Assembly: GCA_016213865.1 (NCBI GenBank) | Contig: JACQZL010000045.1 | Location: 10,386-16,974 of the forward strand | DNA length: 6,589 bases | DNA from: Candidatus Rifleibacteriota bacterium | GTDB lineage: Bacteria > UBP17 > UBA6191 > JACPRK01 | Direction of reading: 5' to 3' | In this document: one piece after another, positions 1-6,171 of the stretch | Position numbering within the stretch: the stretch's first letter is position 1 | Layout of the letters: each line of letters opens with the position of its first letter | Position numbers and translations under genes: made by a program | Notes under the pieces: model-generated | The model's input: only the letters and a program-made list of their open reading frames with translations | Databases searched by the model: none | Told to the model about the DNA's origin: nothing

Positions 1-9
1 GAGCAGGAA

Positions 10-501
10 CTAGAGGGCGAAGCGCTTTGCCACGCCGGTGGCGACGAGCATGCTCGCCAGGATGAACGAGAGGATGTTCAGCCACATGATCGGGTGGCCG
101 AGCTGGGCGTAGGCCTTCACCTCGGAGAGCACCCCGGTGAGCACGAGCGTGATGATGAGGATGAGCGAGGTCAGGTAGCTGGGCAGCGCCTCGGTCATCC
201 AGAGGATGAGCGCGCCCGCGAAGGCCGCGAGCATGGCGGTGTTGACCCGGACGAAACCCGCGGCGCCCAGCTTCTCGAACGTCGCCTTTGCCTCTTCGTG
301 AAGGGTCGTTGCGTCGACCGAGCGCAGGAACCCCACCGTGGGGCTGGCCAGGATGAGCACGAAGGCGAGGATGGCGATGGGCAGGCCCACTCGCGCCAGG
401 AGTTGCTCGAAGCGAGATTTCTCCCGGACCGGCAACGTCTCCATCCGGTAGTTGCGCATGTCCAGGGGATTGAAGCCGTCGGGCCTCGCCGAGCCGCTCA
501 T
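10..501 (-). CDS. DASS/SLC13-family sodium:anion symporter, N-terminal part, cut off by an in-frame amber codon
   Basis: The 163 residues match the N-terminal part of divalent-anion:Na+ symporters (DASS/SLC13), inner-membrane carriers for dicarboxylates, sulfate or similar anions. A cytoplasmic leader of about 38 residues precedes four hydrophobic segments near residues 39-58, 87-103, 107-125 and 138-156. The family-type stretch WMTEALPSYLTSL lies at 101-113, and the fourth helix ends TGVAKRFAL, where family members usually continue with an aromatic residue and another hydrophobic run. Here the next codon is TAG (10-12), and the frame then reads F-L-L to the window edge, which fits a continuing helix. 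The family is normally over 400 residues, so this product is not a complete transporter. The start is set by a GGAGG box five bases upstream. The gene lies 66 bp downstream of the exported kinase-like gene and may be co-transcribed with it. Substrate cannot be inferred. Family assignment is confident; whether the stop is real is uncertain. Confidence 0.8.
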   Translation of the reverse strand: MSGSARPDGFNPLDMRNYRMETLPVREKSRFEQLLARVGLPIAILAFVLILASPTVGFLRSVDATTLHEEAKATFEKLGAAGFVRVNTAMLAAFAGALILWMTEALPSYLTSLILIITLVLTGVLSEVKAYAQLGHPIMWLNILSFILASMLVATGVAKRFAL

Positions 502-506
502 GGAAA

Positions 507-511
507 CCTCC
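507..511 (-). promoter_or_regulatory. Shine-Dalgarno site of the DASS transporter gene
   Basis: The minus strand reads GGAGG, then five bases, then ATG at 501. This perfect anti-16S match at ideal spacing supports that ATG over the internal methionines at residues 15 and 20. Confidence 0.75.
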
Positions 512-524
512 GGGATCCGCGAGC

Positions 525-546
525 CGAGGGGTCGAGCGCCCCCTCG
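525..546. repeat. Inverted repeat in the kinase-transporter spacer
   Basis: The arms CGAGGGG (525-531) and CCCCTCG (540-546) are perfectly complementary around an 8-base loop. The repeat lies downstream of the kinase stop and upstream of the transporter ribosome-binding site. No T-run follows the stem on the minus strand, so it is a poor intrinsic terminator. It could stabilise mRNA or attenuate transcription between the two genes, or it may be chance in GC-rich DNA. Confidence 0.35.
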
Positions 547-567
547 ACGATTCCTGCGAGCGGCTGT

Positions 568-1626
568 TCAGTCCCGCGGCGCCGGCGGATTCTCGCCGAA
601 GTACTTCTCGAGCGCCTCGAACAGGTGGTCTCGCCGCCACGAGAATACCCGAAGCAGCTCCTGCCTGCGCTGCTCGAAGAGTTCCTGGCCCGACATGGGG
701 CGCGTGACGCCGCCGTAGAGCGCCTCGACCGGCACATCCTTCGGGAGGCGGCTGGCGAACTCCGCGGGGTCGACCTTCACGCCGTGCGGGATGATCTCGC
801 GAGGAAGGGCCGCGACGGCCTTCTTCATGAACTCGTCGGTGAGCTGCGCCGGCAGTTGACGGGCCAGCTCGAGCATCCGGGGACGCAGCGCCGCGTCGCC
901 CAGCGTGAAGGTGAGCACCGGGCTGTCCATGGCGATATTGCGGATCGTGCCGAGGTCCTTGAAGAACTCGGAGCTGCCGAGGCCGTCGTACGAAGGAAAG
1001 AAGTTCGTCTGGCTCGTCGGCACCTTCCAGTTGACCATCGTGCCGAAGCCGCAGTTGTTGTCGATCGGGATGGGACGGTAGCTGCCCGGCTTGCCCTTCT
1101 TGCCGTCCCACGCCTTGTAGGGCACGAACACGAAGAAGTTGGCGTCTCGCCGGTCGGCGTTGCCGATGACCAGGTCGACCAGCGCCACCCGGAGGAAGTC
1201 GTCGACGGCGGCGTTCTCTGCGCCCGGCCAGAAACCGACGAAGACCGGCCCTCCGGCGAAGCGGGTATCGACGAACTCCATCGCCAGGACGACGTTGCCG
1301 ACCATGCGCGTGGTCTCGCGGGTGGCCTCGATACGGACCATCCTGGACCGGGGACAGCGGATGCCCAGCGCGTCGAAGATGTCTCGTGCCAGGATGTCCG
1401 ACTCGAAGCAGGCATAACGGGTGCCTCGCTGGGAGCCGCGGATCGACTTCAGAAAGGTCTTGCGGCCCTCCAGGACGACGGTCTGGGCCACGGTGAAGCT
1501 GCCGCCGGAGCTGTCGTCGCGGATCTTGTCGACGTTGAGCGTGGGCAGTTCGGCGGAGCAGGGGACCGCGAGAACGAGTGCGAGTGCGGCGAACAACCAA
1601 GAATTGCGATGAATTCGAGCGTGCAT
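568..1626 (-). CDS. Exported HipA/Fam20C/PI4-kinase-like protein
   Basis: This is a 352-residue protein with a type I signal peptide: basic start, hydrophobic core at about 10-20, and likely cleavage after residue 25 (VPCSA|E). Its body carries the catalytic signature of the HipA / Fam20C / PI4-kinase-like branch of the kinase fold. There is a candidate ATP-binding lysine K60 (TFLKSIRG), a helix-C-type glutamate E75, a catalytic-loop element VIGNADRRDANFF at 153-165 (D158, N163), and a metal-binding element PIDNNCGFG at 187-195 (D189). The pair 'IGNxDR ... DNxxGFG' resembles, from memory, secreted animal Fam20C kinases. Classical HipA toxins are cytoplasmic and paired with HipB; here there is no HipB neighbour and the product is exported. 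Substrate and activity are unknown. It diverges from the hydrogenase operon and precedes a DASS transporter gene by 66 bp. No clear ribosome-binding site precedes the ATG, but the signal peptide supports this start. Confidence 0.72.
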   Translation of the reverse strand: MHARIHRNSWLFAALALVLAVPCSAELPTLNVDKIRDDSSGGSFTVAQTVVLEGRKTFLKSIRGSQRGTRYACFESDILARDIFDALGIRCPRSRMVRIEATRETTRMVGNVVLAMEFVDTRFAGGPVFVGFWPGAENAAVDDFLRVALVDLVIGNADRRDANFFVFVPYKAWDGKKGKPGSYRPIPIDNNCGFGTMVNWKVPTSQTNFFPSYDGLGSSEFFKDLGTIRNIAMDSPVLTFTLGDAALRPRMLELARQLPAQLTDEFMKKAVAALPREIIPHGVKVDPAEFASRLPKDVPVEALYGGVTRPMSGQELFEQRRQELLRVFSWRRDHLFEALEKYFGENPPAPRD

Positions 1627-1686
1627 CGAAGACGACTACGTGGACCGACCCGTCATGGTTGCGCGGAGAGTAGGCCGAAAGTGTCA

Positions 1687-1702
1687 TGGCTCGGCATTTG
1701 CG
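1687..1702 (+). promoter_or_regulatory. Candidate sigma-54 (RpoN) -24/-12 promoter for the hydrogenase operon
   Basis: TGGCTCGGCATTTGCG closely matches the RpoN consensus TGGCACG-N4-TTGCA-type element. The invariant GG (1688-1689) and GC (1700-1701) are spaced exactly 12 bases apart. Transcription would start near 1712, giving a leader of about 209 bases before hydB. Sigma-54 control of hydrogenase genes has precedents (HoxA- and FhlA-dependent systems). I saw no clear activator-binding site upstream, and the call rests on one motif match. Confidence 0.5.
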
Positions 1703-1760
1703 GCGAACGTCCGCGAGGCCAGCGACGGCAAGGCGCTTTTCCGGTGGAGGGAACCGGAGC

Positions 1761-1778
1761 TGTTACCGATTGGTAACA
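1761..1778. promoter_or_regulatory. Perfect palindrome, candidate regulator operator
   Basis: TGTTACC-GATT-GGTAACA has two perfect 7-base arms around a 4-base centre. It is unusually AT-balanced for this spacer. Its size and symmetry suit a helix-turn-helix dimer, but it does not match the FNR (TTGAT-N4-ATCAA) or CRP (TGTGA-N6-TCACA) consensus. It lies 142 bases before hydB and about 50 bases downstream of the predicted sigma-54 start, where a bound protein would more likely repress or tune the operon. It may instead serve an undetected second promoter. Confidence 0.5.
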
Positions 1779-1920
1779 CCCCGGGGAACTCCGGTCACTG
1801 ACACCGGGCGAGGCGCCGTGAGAAAACAGTGCTGCGCGGTGGAGCAGCTCCTCCAGCTCCGGAGAGTGGGCGGCAAGGCCCCGAAGCTCCGGCTCTTTCA
1901 CGGGAGAGGACCCCAAGAAC

Positions 1921-2964
1921 ATGCTCTTCAAAACACTGTCCAAGAAGTCCTTCAAGACGATGGTCGAGGCCCTCCTCTCGAACAACGAGGTGATAGGGCC
2001 CAAGCGTGTCGGCACCCGCAAGGACGGCAAGCCGATCCATCAATACCTGCCGGTCGAGACGTTCGACGAGATCGATCTCGCGCACGAGAAGACGAACTTT
2101 TCGGCGAAGACCTACTTCCTGCCGTACCAGGAGAACCTCTCGAGCTTCGAGTTCGAAGGGCGAGACTGGAAGCAATCGATCCACTACCGGATCCAGCCGA
2201 GGGCCATCGTCGGCCTTCACCCGTGCGACATCAACGCACTGCTCAAGCTGGACAAGGTGTTCCTGAAAGACAACTTTCCCAGCCCGTACTACATGTCGCG
2301 ACGGAAGAACACGTTCGTCATCGGGCTCGATCACGAGCCGTGCGAGACCGGCTTCTGCCGCGCCGTGGGGGCGAACACGGTCAGCCGCGGCTTCGACCTG
2401 TTCCTCACGGATCTGGGCGACCAGTACTTCGTGGCCATCGATTCCGACCGCGGGTTCCAGCTTCTGCAGAAGTTCGAGCCGGGCACGGTGACCGAGGCGG
2501 TGACGCAGGCCTACCTGTCGGCACGCAAGAAGCTCAACGACGCCTACAAGAAGGACGTGAGCATCGAGAACCTGCCCAACCTGCTGGATCTCGAGTTCGA
2601 GTCGGACGTCTGGAAGAAGTGGGGCGGCAAGTGCCTGAGCTGCGGCAGTTGCGCGATGGTCTGCCCGACCTGCTACTGCTATGGCATCACCGAGAAGGTC
2701 TCGATGGACTTCTGCTCGGCCTGCAAGGTCAAGAAGCTCCATTCCTGCAACCTCGTGGATTTCGCCCAGGTCGCCGGCGGGCACAACTTCCGGCCGACCA
2801 AGGAGAGCCGTCTCAAGTACCGCTACTACCACCAGCACCGCGGGTTCGTCGAAGCCTACGACGAGCCCAAGTGCGTCGGCTGCAACCGATGCGGTTCGGT
2901 CTGTCTGGCGGGCATCAATCCGCCCGACGTGATCCGCGACCTTCAGGCGGAGGAGAAAAAATGA
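1921..2964 (+). CDS. hydB: Group 3b [NiFe] hydrogenase (sulfhydrogenase) beta subunit, iron-sulfur electron-transfer protein
   Basis: This 347-residue soluble protein is the electron-transfer subunit of a group 3b hydrogenase (HydB/HyhB, related to AsrA of anaerobic sulfite reductase). It would wire the small subunit to the flavin subunit. The N-terminal domain has the family elements [10 protein letters not shown] (98-107), YYMSRR (123-128) and CETGFC (141-146). The C-terminal ferredoxin-like part has two cysteine sets for [4Fe-4S] clusters: C238/C241/C244/C248 and C318/C321/C324/C328. The family element VAGGHNFRP lies between them at 284-292. An additional CxxC pair, C265 and C268, also lies between the two sets. 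A GGAGAGGA ribosome-binding site at 1903-1910 supports the ATG. It is the first gene of the operon, and its TGA overlaps the hydG ATG by four bases (ATGA), suggesting translational coupling. There is no signal peptide, so it is cytoplasmic. Confidence 0.92.
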   Translation: MLFKTLSKKSFKTMVEALLSNNEVIGPKRVGTRKDGKPIHQYLPVETFDEIDLAHEKTNFSAKTYFLPYQENLSSFEFEGRDWKQSIHYRIQPRAIVGLHPCDINALLKLDKVFLKDNFPSPYYMSRRKNTFVIGLDHEPCETGFCRAVGANTVSRGFDLFLTDLGDQYFVAIDSDRGFQLLQKFEPGTVTEAVTQAYLSARKKLNDAYKKDVSIENLPNLLDLEFESDVWKKWGGKCLSCGSCAMVCPTCYCYGITEKVSMDFCSACKVKKLHSCNLVDFAQVAGGHNFRPTKESRLKYRYYHQHRGFVEAYDEPKCVGCNRCGSVCLAGINPPDVIRDLQAEEKK

Positions 2965-3869
2965 GCCCTGTTCTTCATCGCCAGGACATCACTCAGGAAG
3001 CGGATTTCCAGCTTCCCCAGAACTTCAGCTCCAAGCAGCGGCTGCAGCACGTCGACCGGACGTTCAAGGCCGAGATCATCAACGTCATCCGACTGACGGA
3101 GATGGAAAAGCTCTTCCAGATCCGCATCTGCGAAGAGAAGGACAGAAGCCGGTTCCGGTTCCTGGCCGGGCAGTTCGTGATGCTCGAGGTCCCCGGGGTC
3201 GGAGAGGTCCCGATCTCCATCTCGAGTTCGCCGACCAACACGGGCTACATCGAGCTCTGCATTCGCAAGGCCGGCACCGTGACGAACTTGCTGCACAAGG
3301 CGGTCCGCGGTGCCAAGGTAGGGCTCAGGGGCCCCTTCGGGACGCACTTCCCGATGACCCAGATGAAGGGGCACGACGTCCTCTTGATCGCGGGCGGTCT
3401 CGGGCTGGCGCCGCTGCGGGCCCCGATCTTCCACGCGATCCAGAACCGCTCCGATTACGGCGACGTTCACATCCTGTACGGCACGAAGGACCCCAGCCAG
3501 CTGCTCTTCGACTATCAGTACGAGAAGTGGCGGCGCATCGACGACGTGAAGCTCTCGATCATCGTCGAGAAGCCCGACGACGCCTGGAAGGGCGAGGTCG
3601 GGATGATCACCAAGCTGCTCGACAAGCTCACGATCAAGCCGGATAGCACCTATGCCATCGTCTGCGGGCCGCCGGTGATGTTCAAGTTCGTCTGCAACCG
3701 CCTGAGCCAGGCGGGCGTCCCGATGGACCGGATGTTCGTCTCGCTGGAGCGCCGCATGCACTGCGGGATGGGCAAGTGTTGCCGGTGCAACATCGGGTCG
3801 ACGTACACCTGCGTCGACGGGCCCGTGTTCGATTACTGGAGCGTCATGAACCTCAAGGAAGCGATCTAG
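2961..3869 (+). CDS. hydG: Group 3b [NiFe] hydrogenase gamma subunit, FAD/NAD(P)-binding oxidoreductase
   Basis: This 302-residue protein of the ferredoxin-NADP-reductase superfamily (HydG/HyhG, AsrB/PyrK-like) would exchange electrons between hydrogenase and NAD(P)H. From the N-terminus, the flavin-binding barrel carries VPISISSSP at 83-91, the Rossmann-type nucleotide domain has GGLGLAP at 145-151, and CGPPVM follows at 235-240. Near the C-terminus, four cysteines C268, C273, C276 and C284 form the 2Fe-2S site typical of this family, followed by DGPVF. NAD versus NADP preference cannot be read from the sequence. The ATG at 2961 is preceded by AGGAG at five bases and overlaps the hydB stop. 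The frame is open far upstream, but that stretch lies over hydB and is not coding. It ends with TAG, nine bases before hydD. Confidence 0.93.
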   Translation: MSPVLHRQDITQEADFQLPQNFSSKQRLQHVDRTFKAEIINVIRLTEMEKLFQIRICEEKDRSRFRFLAGQFVMLEVPGVGEVPISISSSPTNTGYIELCIRKAGTVTNLLHKAVRGAKVGLRGPFGTHFPMTQMKGHDVLLIAGGLGLAPLRAPIFHAIQNRSDYGDVHILYGTKDPSQLLFDYQYEKWRRIDDVKLSIIVEKPDDAWKGEVGMITKLLDKLTIKPDSTYAIVCGPPVMFKFVCNRLSQAGVPMDRMFVSLERRMHCGMGKCCRCNIGSTYTCVDGPVFDYWSVMNLKEAI

Positions 3870-3878
3870 AGGACGACT

Positions 3879-4631
3879 ATGAGATACCTCGGAATAGAAC
3901 CGGAGCGACCGAAGGTCGCGGTGTTCGACTTCACCTGCTGCGAGGGCTGCGAGCTACAGCTCGCCAACAAGGAAGAGACCCTTGGCCCGTTCCTCGCCGC
4001 GATCGAGGTCGTCAACTTCCGCGAGGTCACCACCGAGAAGCGCGAAGACTACGACCTCGCCTTCATCGAAGGCTCCATCAGTCGCGCCGACGAGGTCGAG
4101 CGGCTGAAGAAGATCCGCGAGCAGGCCAAGGTCCTCGTGGCCTACGGCACCTGCGCCTGCTACGGCGGCGTCAACCGGATGAAGAACGCCTACGATCCGG
4201 CCCAGGCCAACAAGGAAGTCTACGGCGTCCACTGCAAGGAGACGTTGCCGGTCCGGGCGATCAAGGAGGTCGTGAAGGTCGACCTGGAGATCCCCGGCTG
4301 CCCGGTCAACAAGGAAGAGGTCGAGCGGATCGTCCAGCACGTCATCTTCGGCGTGCCCTACCATCCGCCGGTCTATCCGGTCTGCCTGGAGTGCAAGCAG
4401 CGCTTCACCGAGTGCCTCTTCGACAAGGGCCAGCTCTGCCTGGGCTCGATCTCCCGGGCCGGCTGCACCGCCCCGTGTCCCGCCGGCGGTCTCGGCTGCT
4501 GGGGATGCCGTGGCCCGGCCGAGGATCCCAACTTCGCCGAGTTCTTCACGCTGGTGAAGGAGAGAGGCTTTTCGGATGCCGAGGTCAACGAACGGCTCCA
4601 TTTCTTTGGCGGCTTCGAGGGAATCCGATGA
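3879..4631 (+). CDS. hydD: Group 3b [NiFe] hydrogenase delta (small) subunit
   Basis: This 250-residue small subunit (HydD/HyhS) carries electrons from the NiFe site through a chain of [4Fe-4S] clusters. The proximal cluster is given by CEGC (C21, C24), GTC (C92) and PGCP (C141). Eight further cysteines, C169, C172, C179, C187, C196, C200, C207 and C210, are enough for medial and distal clusters. There is no twin-arginine signal, so the enzyme is cytoplasmic, as expected for group 3 and unlike uptake hydrogenases. The length matches group 3 small subunits, which lack the C-terminal anchor of group 1. An AGAGGA box lies five bases before the ATG. The stop overlaps the hydA start as ATGA (4628-4631), so the two halves of the catalytic core are probably made in equal amounts. 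Confidence 0.94.
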   Translation: MRYLGIEPERPKVAVFDFTCCEGCELQLANKEETLGPFLAAIEVVNFREVTTEKREDYDLAFIEGSISRADEVERLKKIREQAKVLVAYGTCACYGGVNRMKNAYDPAQANKEVYGVHCKETLPVRAIKEVVKVDLEIPGCPVNKEEVERIVQHVIFGVPYHPPVYPVCLECKQRFTECLFDKGQLCLGSISRAGCTAPCPAGGLGCWGCRGPAEDPNFAEFFTLVKERGFSDAEVNERLHFFGGFEGIR

Positions 4632-5905
4632 AACTCAATCTCAACGTCGACGTTCACCACCTCACCCGCGTCGAGGGCCATGGGAACATCAAGGTCAAGG
4701 TTGCCGACGGCGAACTGAAGGAAGCTAGCTGGGAAGTCGTCGAGACCCCGCGGTTCTTCGAGGTGATGCTCAAGGGCAAGCACTACAGCTCCGCCGGCAT
4801 CCTCACCGCCCGCATCTGCGGCATCTGCTCCATCGGCCATTGCCTGGCCAGCGTGCGCGCCACCGAGGATGCCTTCGGCGTCCGCATCCCGGAGACCGCC
4901 GCCAAGCTCCGGCTCCTGGCCAAGCATGGCGAGACCCTCCAGAGCCACGTCCTGCACCTGTTCTTCCTGGCCGCCCCCGATTTCCTGGGCCTGCCGAGCG
5001 CGATCCCCCTCGCCACCGTCAAGCCGGAGGTGTTCCACCTGGCCTGCCGGCTCAAGAAGCTGGGCAACCACCTCTGCGACGTCGTGGCCGGCCGCACCAC
5101 GCACCCGGTCTCGATCCAGGTCGGTGGGATGGCCAGGATGCCCGAGGCCGCGCAGCTGCGCGACCTCAAGTCGAAGCTGGCCAATGCGCTGCCCGATCTG
5201 CTGGCGACGGTGGATATCTTCTCCACGCTCTCGATCCCCGCCTTCGAGCGCCAGACCGAGTTCGTCTCGCTCAAGGGCGAGGGCAGCTATCCCTGGATCG
5301 GCGGACGTCTGGTCTCGACCGATGGGGTCGACCGCCTCGAGCGCGAGTACCGCCTGATGACCAACGAGTACACGACCGCGAACAACACCACCAAGTGGTG
5401 CAAGCTGTCGAGGGATTCGTTTGCCGTGGGCTCCCTGGCCCGCTACAACAACAACCACCGCTTCCTGCTCCCGCGGGCGCAGGAGGTCGCGGCCAGGCTC
5501 GGGCTGAAGGCCGTCTGCCACAACCCGTTCATGCACAACATCGCCCAGCTCGTCGAGACCGTCCACGTCGCCGAGGAGTCGATCCAGCTCATCGACGAAC
5601 TGCTCGCGGGCCCGGCGCAGCCCGAGTTGATGGCGGCCGTGAGCCCGAAGGCGGGCCTCGGGGTCGGCGCGGTCGAGGTGCCTCGCGGCATCCTCTACCA
5701 CGGCTACGAGTACGACGGCGAGGGCCGCGTCACGAAGGCCGACTGCGTCATCCCGACCACGCAGAACAACAAGAACATCCACGACGACATGCCGGCGCTG
5801 GTCAAGCAGTTCGCCACCGAGGGCATGACCGACGCCAAGCTGGAGCTGCTCTGCTCGATGCTCGTGCGGGCCTACGACCCCTGCATCTCCTGCTCGGTGC
5901 ACTAG
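4628..5905 (+). CDS. hydA: Group 3b [NiFe] hydrogenase alpha (large, catalytic) subunit, without C-terminal extension
   Basis: This 425-residue catalytic subunit (HydA/HyhL) holds the NiFe active site that oxidises or evolves H2. RVEGHG lies at 14-19, with conserved E16. The N-terminal nickel motif RICGICSIGH lies at 62-71 (C64, C67, H71). The C-terminal motif DPCISCSVH occupies 417-425 (C419, C422) and is the very end of the protein: TAG follows H425 directly. Most large subunits carry a short tail after this histidine that a dedicated protease removes once nickel is inserted; here none is encoded. Both metal motifs are intact, so the enzyme should be competent if the Hyp proteins, which are absent from the window, are supplied elsewhere. 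The ATG overlaps the hydD stop and has GAGGG at 4617-4621. The frame is open upstream, over hydD, but that part is not coding. An intrinsic terminator follows. Confidence 0.95.
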   Translation: MKLNLNVDVHHLTRVEGHGNIKVKVADGELKEASWEVVETPRFFEVMLKGKHYSSAGILTARICGICSIGHCLASVRATEDAFGVRIPETAAKLRLLAKHGETLQSHVLHLFFLAAPDFLGLPSAIPLATVKPEVFHLACRLKKLGNHLCDVVAGRTTHPVSIQVGGMARMPEAAQLRDLKSKLANALPDLLATVDIFSTLSIPAFERQTEFVSLKGEGSYPWIGGRLVSTDGVDRLEREYRLMTNEYTTANNTTKWCKLSRDSFAVGSLARYNNNHRFLLPRAQEVAARLGLKAVCHNPFMHNIAQLVETVHVAEESIQLIDELLAGPAQPELMAAVSPKAGLGVGAVEVPRGILYHGYEYDGEGRVTKADCVIPTTQNNKNIHDDMPALVKQFATEGMTDAKLELLCSMLVRAYDPCISCSVH

Positions 5906-5929
5906 CAAGAGACCCATCCGGGAAATGAC

Positions 5930-5962
5930 GCGAGCCGGCGGAAACGCCGGCTCGCTTGTTTG
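5930..5962 (+). terminator. Rho-independent terminator of the hydrogenase operon
   Basis: A perfect 11-bp GC-rich stem (GCGAGCCGGCG at 5930-5940, CGCCGGCTCGC at 5945-5955) is closed by a GAAA tetraloop and followed by TTGTTTG. It starts 25 bases after the hydA stop and faces the right way to end the operon. On the minus strand no comparable T-run follows, so it is mainly one-directional. Confidence 0.85.
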
Positions 5963-6047
5963 TGCCGAGGTTGGCCAAGTCCGTGTGCTGCTCCTCGCGA
6001 CGATCATCGCCGGGCGCAGCGATTCTACGGTGGAACGAGGTGGGCCA

Positions 6048-6136
6048 ATCACAGAGACACAGAGACACGGAGGGGGAGTGGGCACCATGAAGGCGACCTA
6101 CTTCTCTGTGTCTCCGTGCCTCTGTGTCTCTGTGAT
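6048..6136. repeat. 89-bp imperfect palindrome of CACAGAGA-type repeats
   Basis: The 25-base arms at 6048-6072 and 6112-6136 are inverted copies with a single mismatch, around a 39-base loop. Each arm is built from short repeats of the CACAGAGA type and ends in a CGGAG/CTCCG step. The base pattern is unlike the surrounding GC-rich DNA. From general experience, such 'CACAGAGACACAGAG' intergenic palindromes recur in many environmental bacterial genomes and resemble REP- or MITE-like elements. No target-site duplication or transposase was seen. It could also form an RNA hairpin in either direction. Confidence 0.7.
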
Positions 6137-6171
6137 ACCTGTCCTGGCGCGGCGACCCCGGGTTTCTCCCG

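Noticed and set aside
10..12. Pyrrolysine or other TAG recoding in the transporter
   Set aside because: TAG serves as an ordinary stop after hydG and hydA, the family position is not one for pyrrolysine, and no stem-loop context or machinery is visible.
94..1776. Plus-strand open frame of 560 codons
   Set aside because: It lies opposite the transporter and kinase genes, which have clear family motifs and a signal peptide. Its product is a low-complexity mix rich in Arg, Glu, Gly and Ala, typical of antisense frames in GC-rich DNA.
1791..1807. Inverted repeat CCGGT-N7-ACCGG
   Set aside because: The arms are only five GC-rich bases, within chance expectation for this DNA. It is much weaker than the palindrome at 1761-1778.
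1841..1860. GGAGCAGCTCC palindrome and nearby GGAGCTG copies in the hydB leader
   Set aside because: They are short and GC-rich, with no T-run and no riboswitch-like secondary arrangement that I could build around them.
1686..2960. Upstream open extension of the hydG frame
   Set aside because: It covers all of hydB in another frame and has no domain signal. The ATG at 2961 has its own ribosome-binding site and the usual family N-terminus.
3776..4627. Upstream open extension of the hydA frame
   Set aside because: It overlaps the hydG end and all of hydD. The known large-subunit N-terminus (TRVEGHG) begins just after the ATG at 4628.
4373..6088. Minus-strand open frame of 571 codons opposite hydD/hydA
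   Set aside because: It is antisense to two well-recognised hydrogenase subunits and its translation is Arg/Leu/Asp/Gly-rich without motifs.
6158..6171. CGGG-type hairpin as terminator of the right-edge gene
   Set aside because: The stem is only about four base pairs and no T-run follows on the minus strand.
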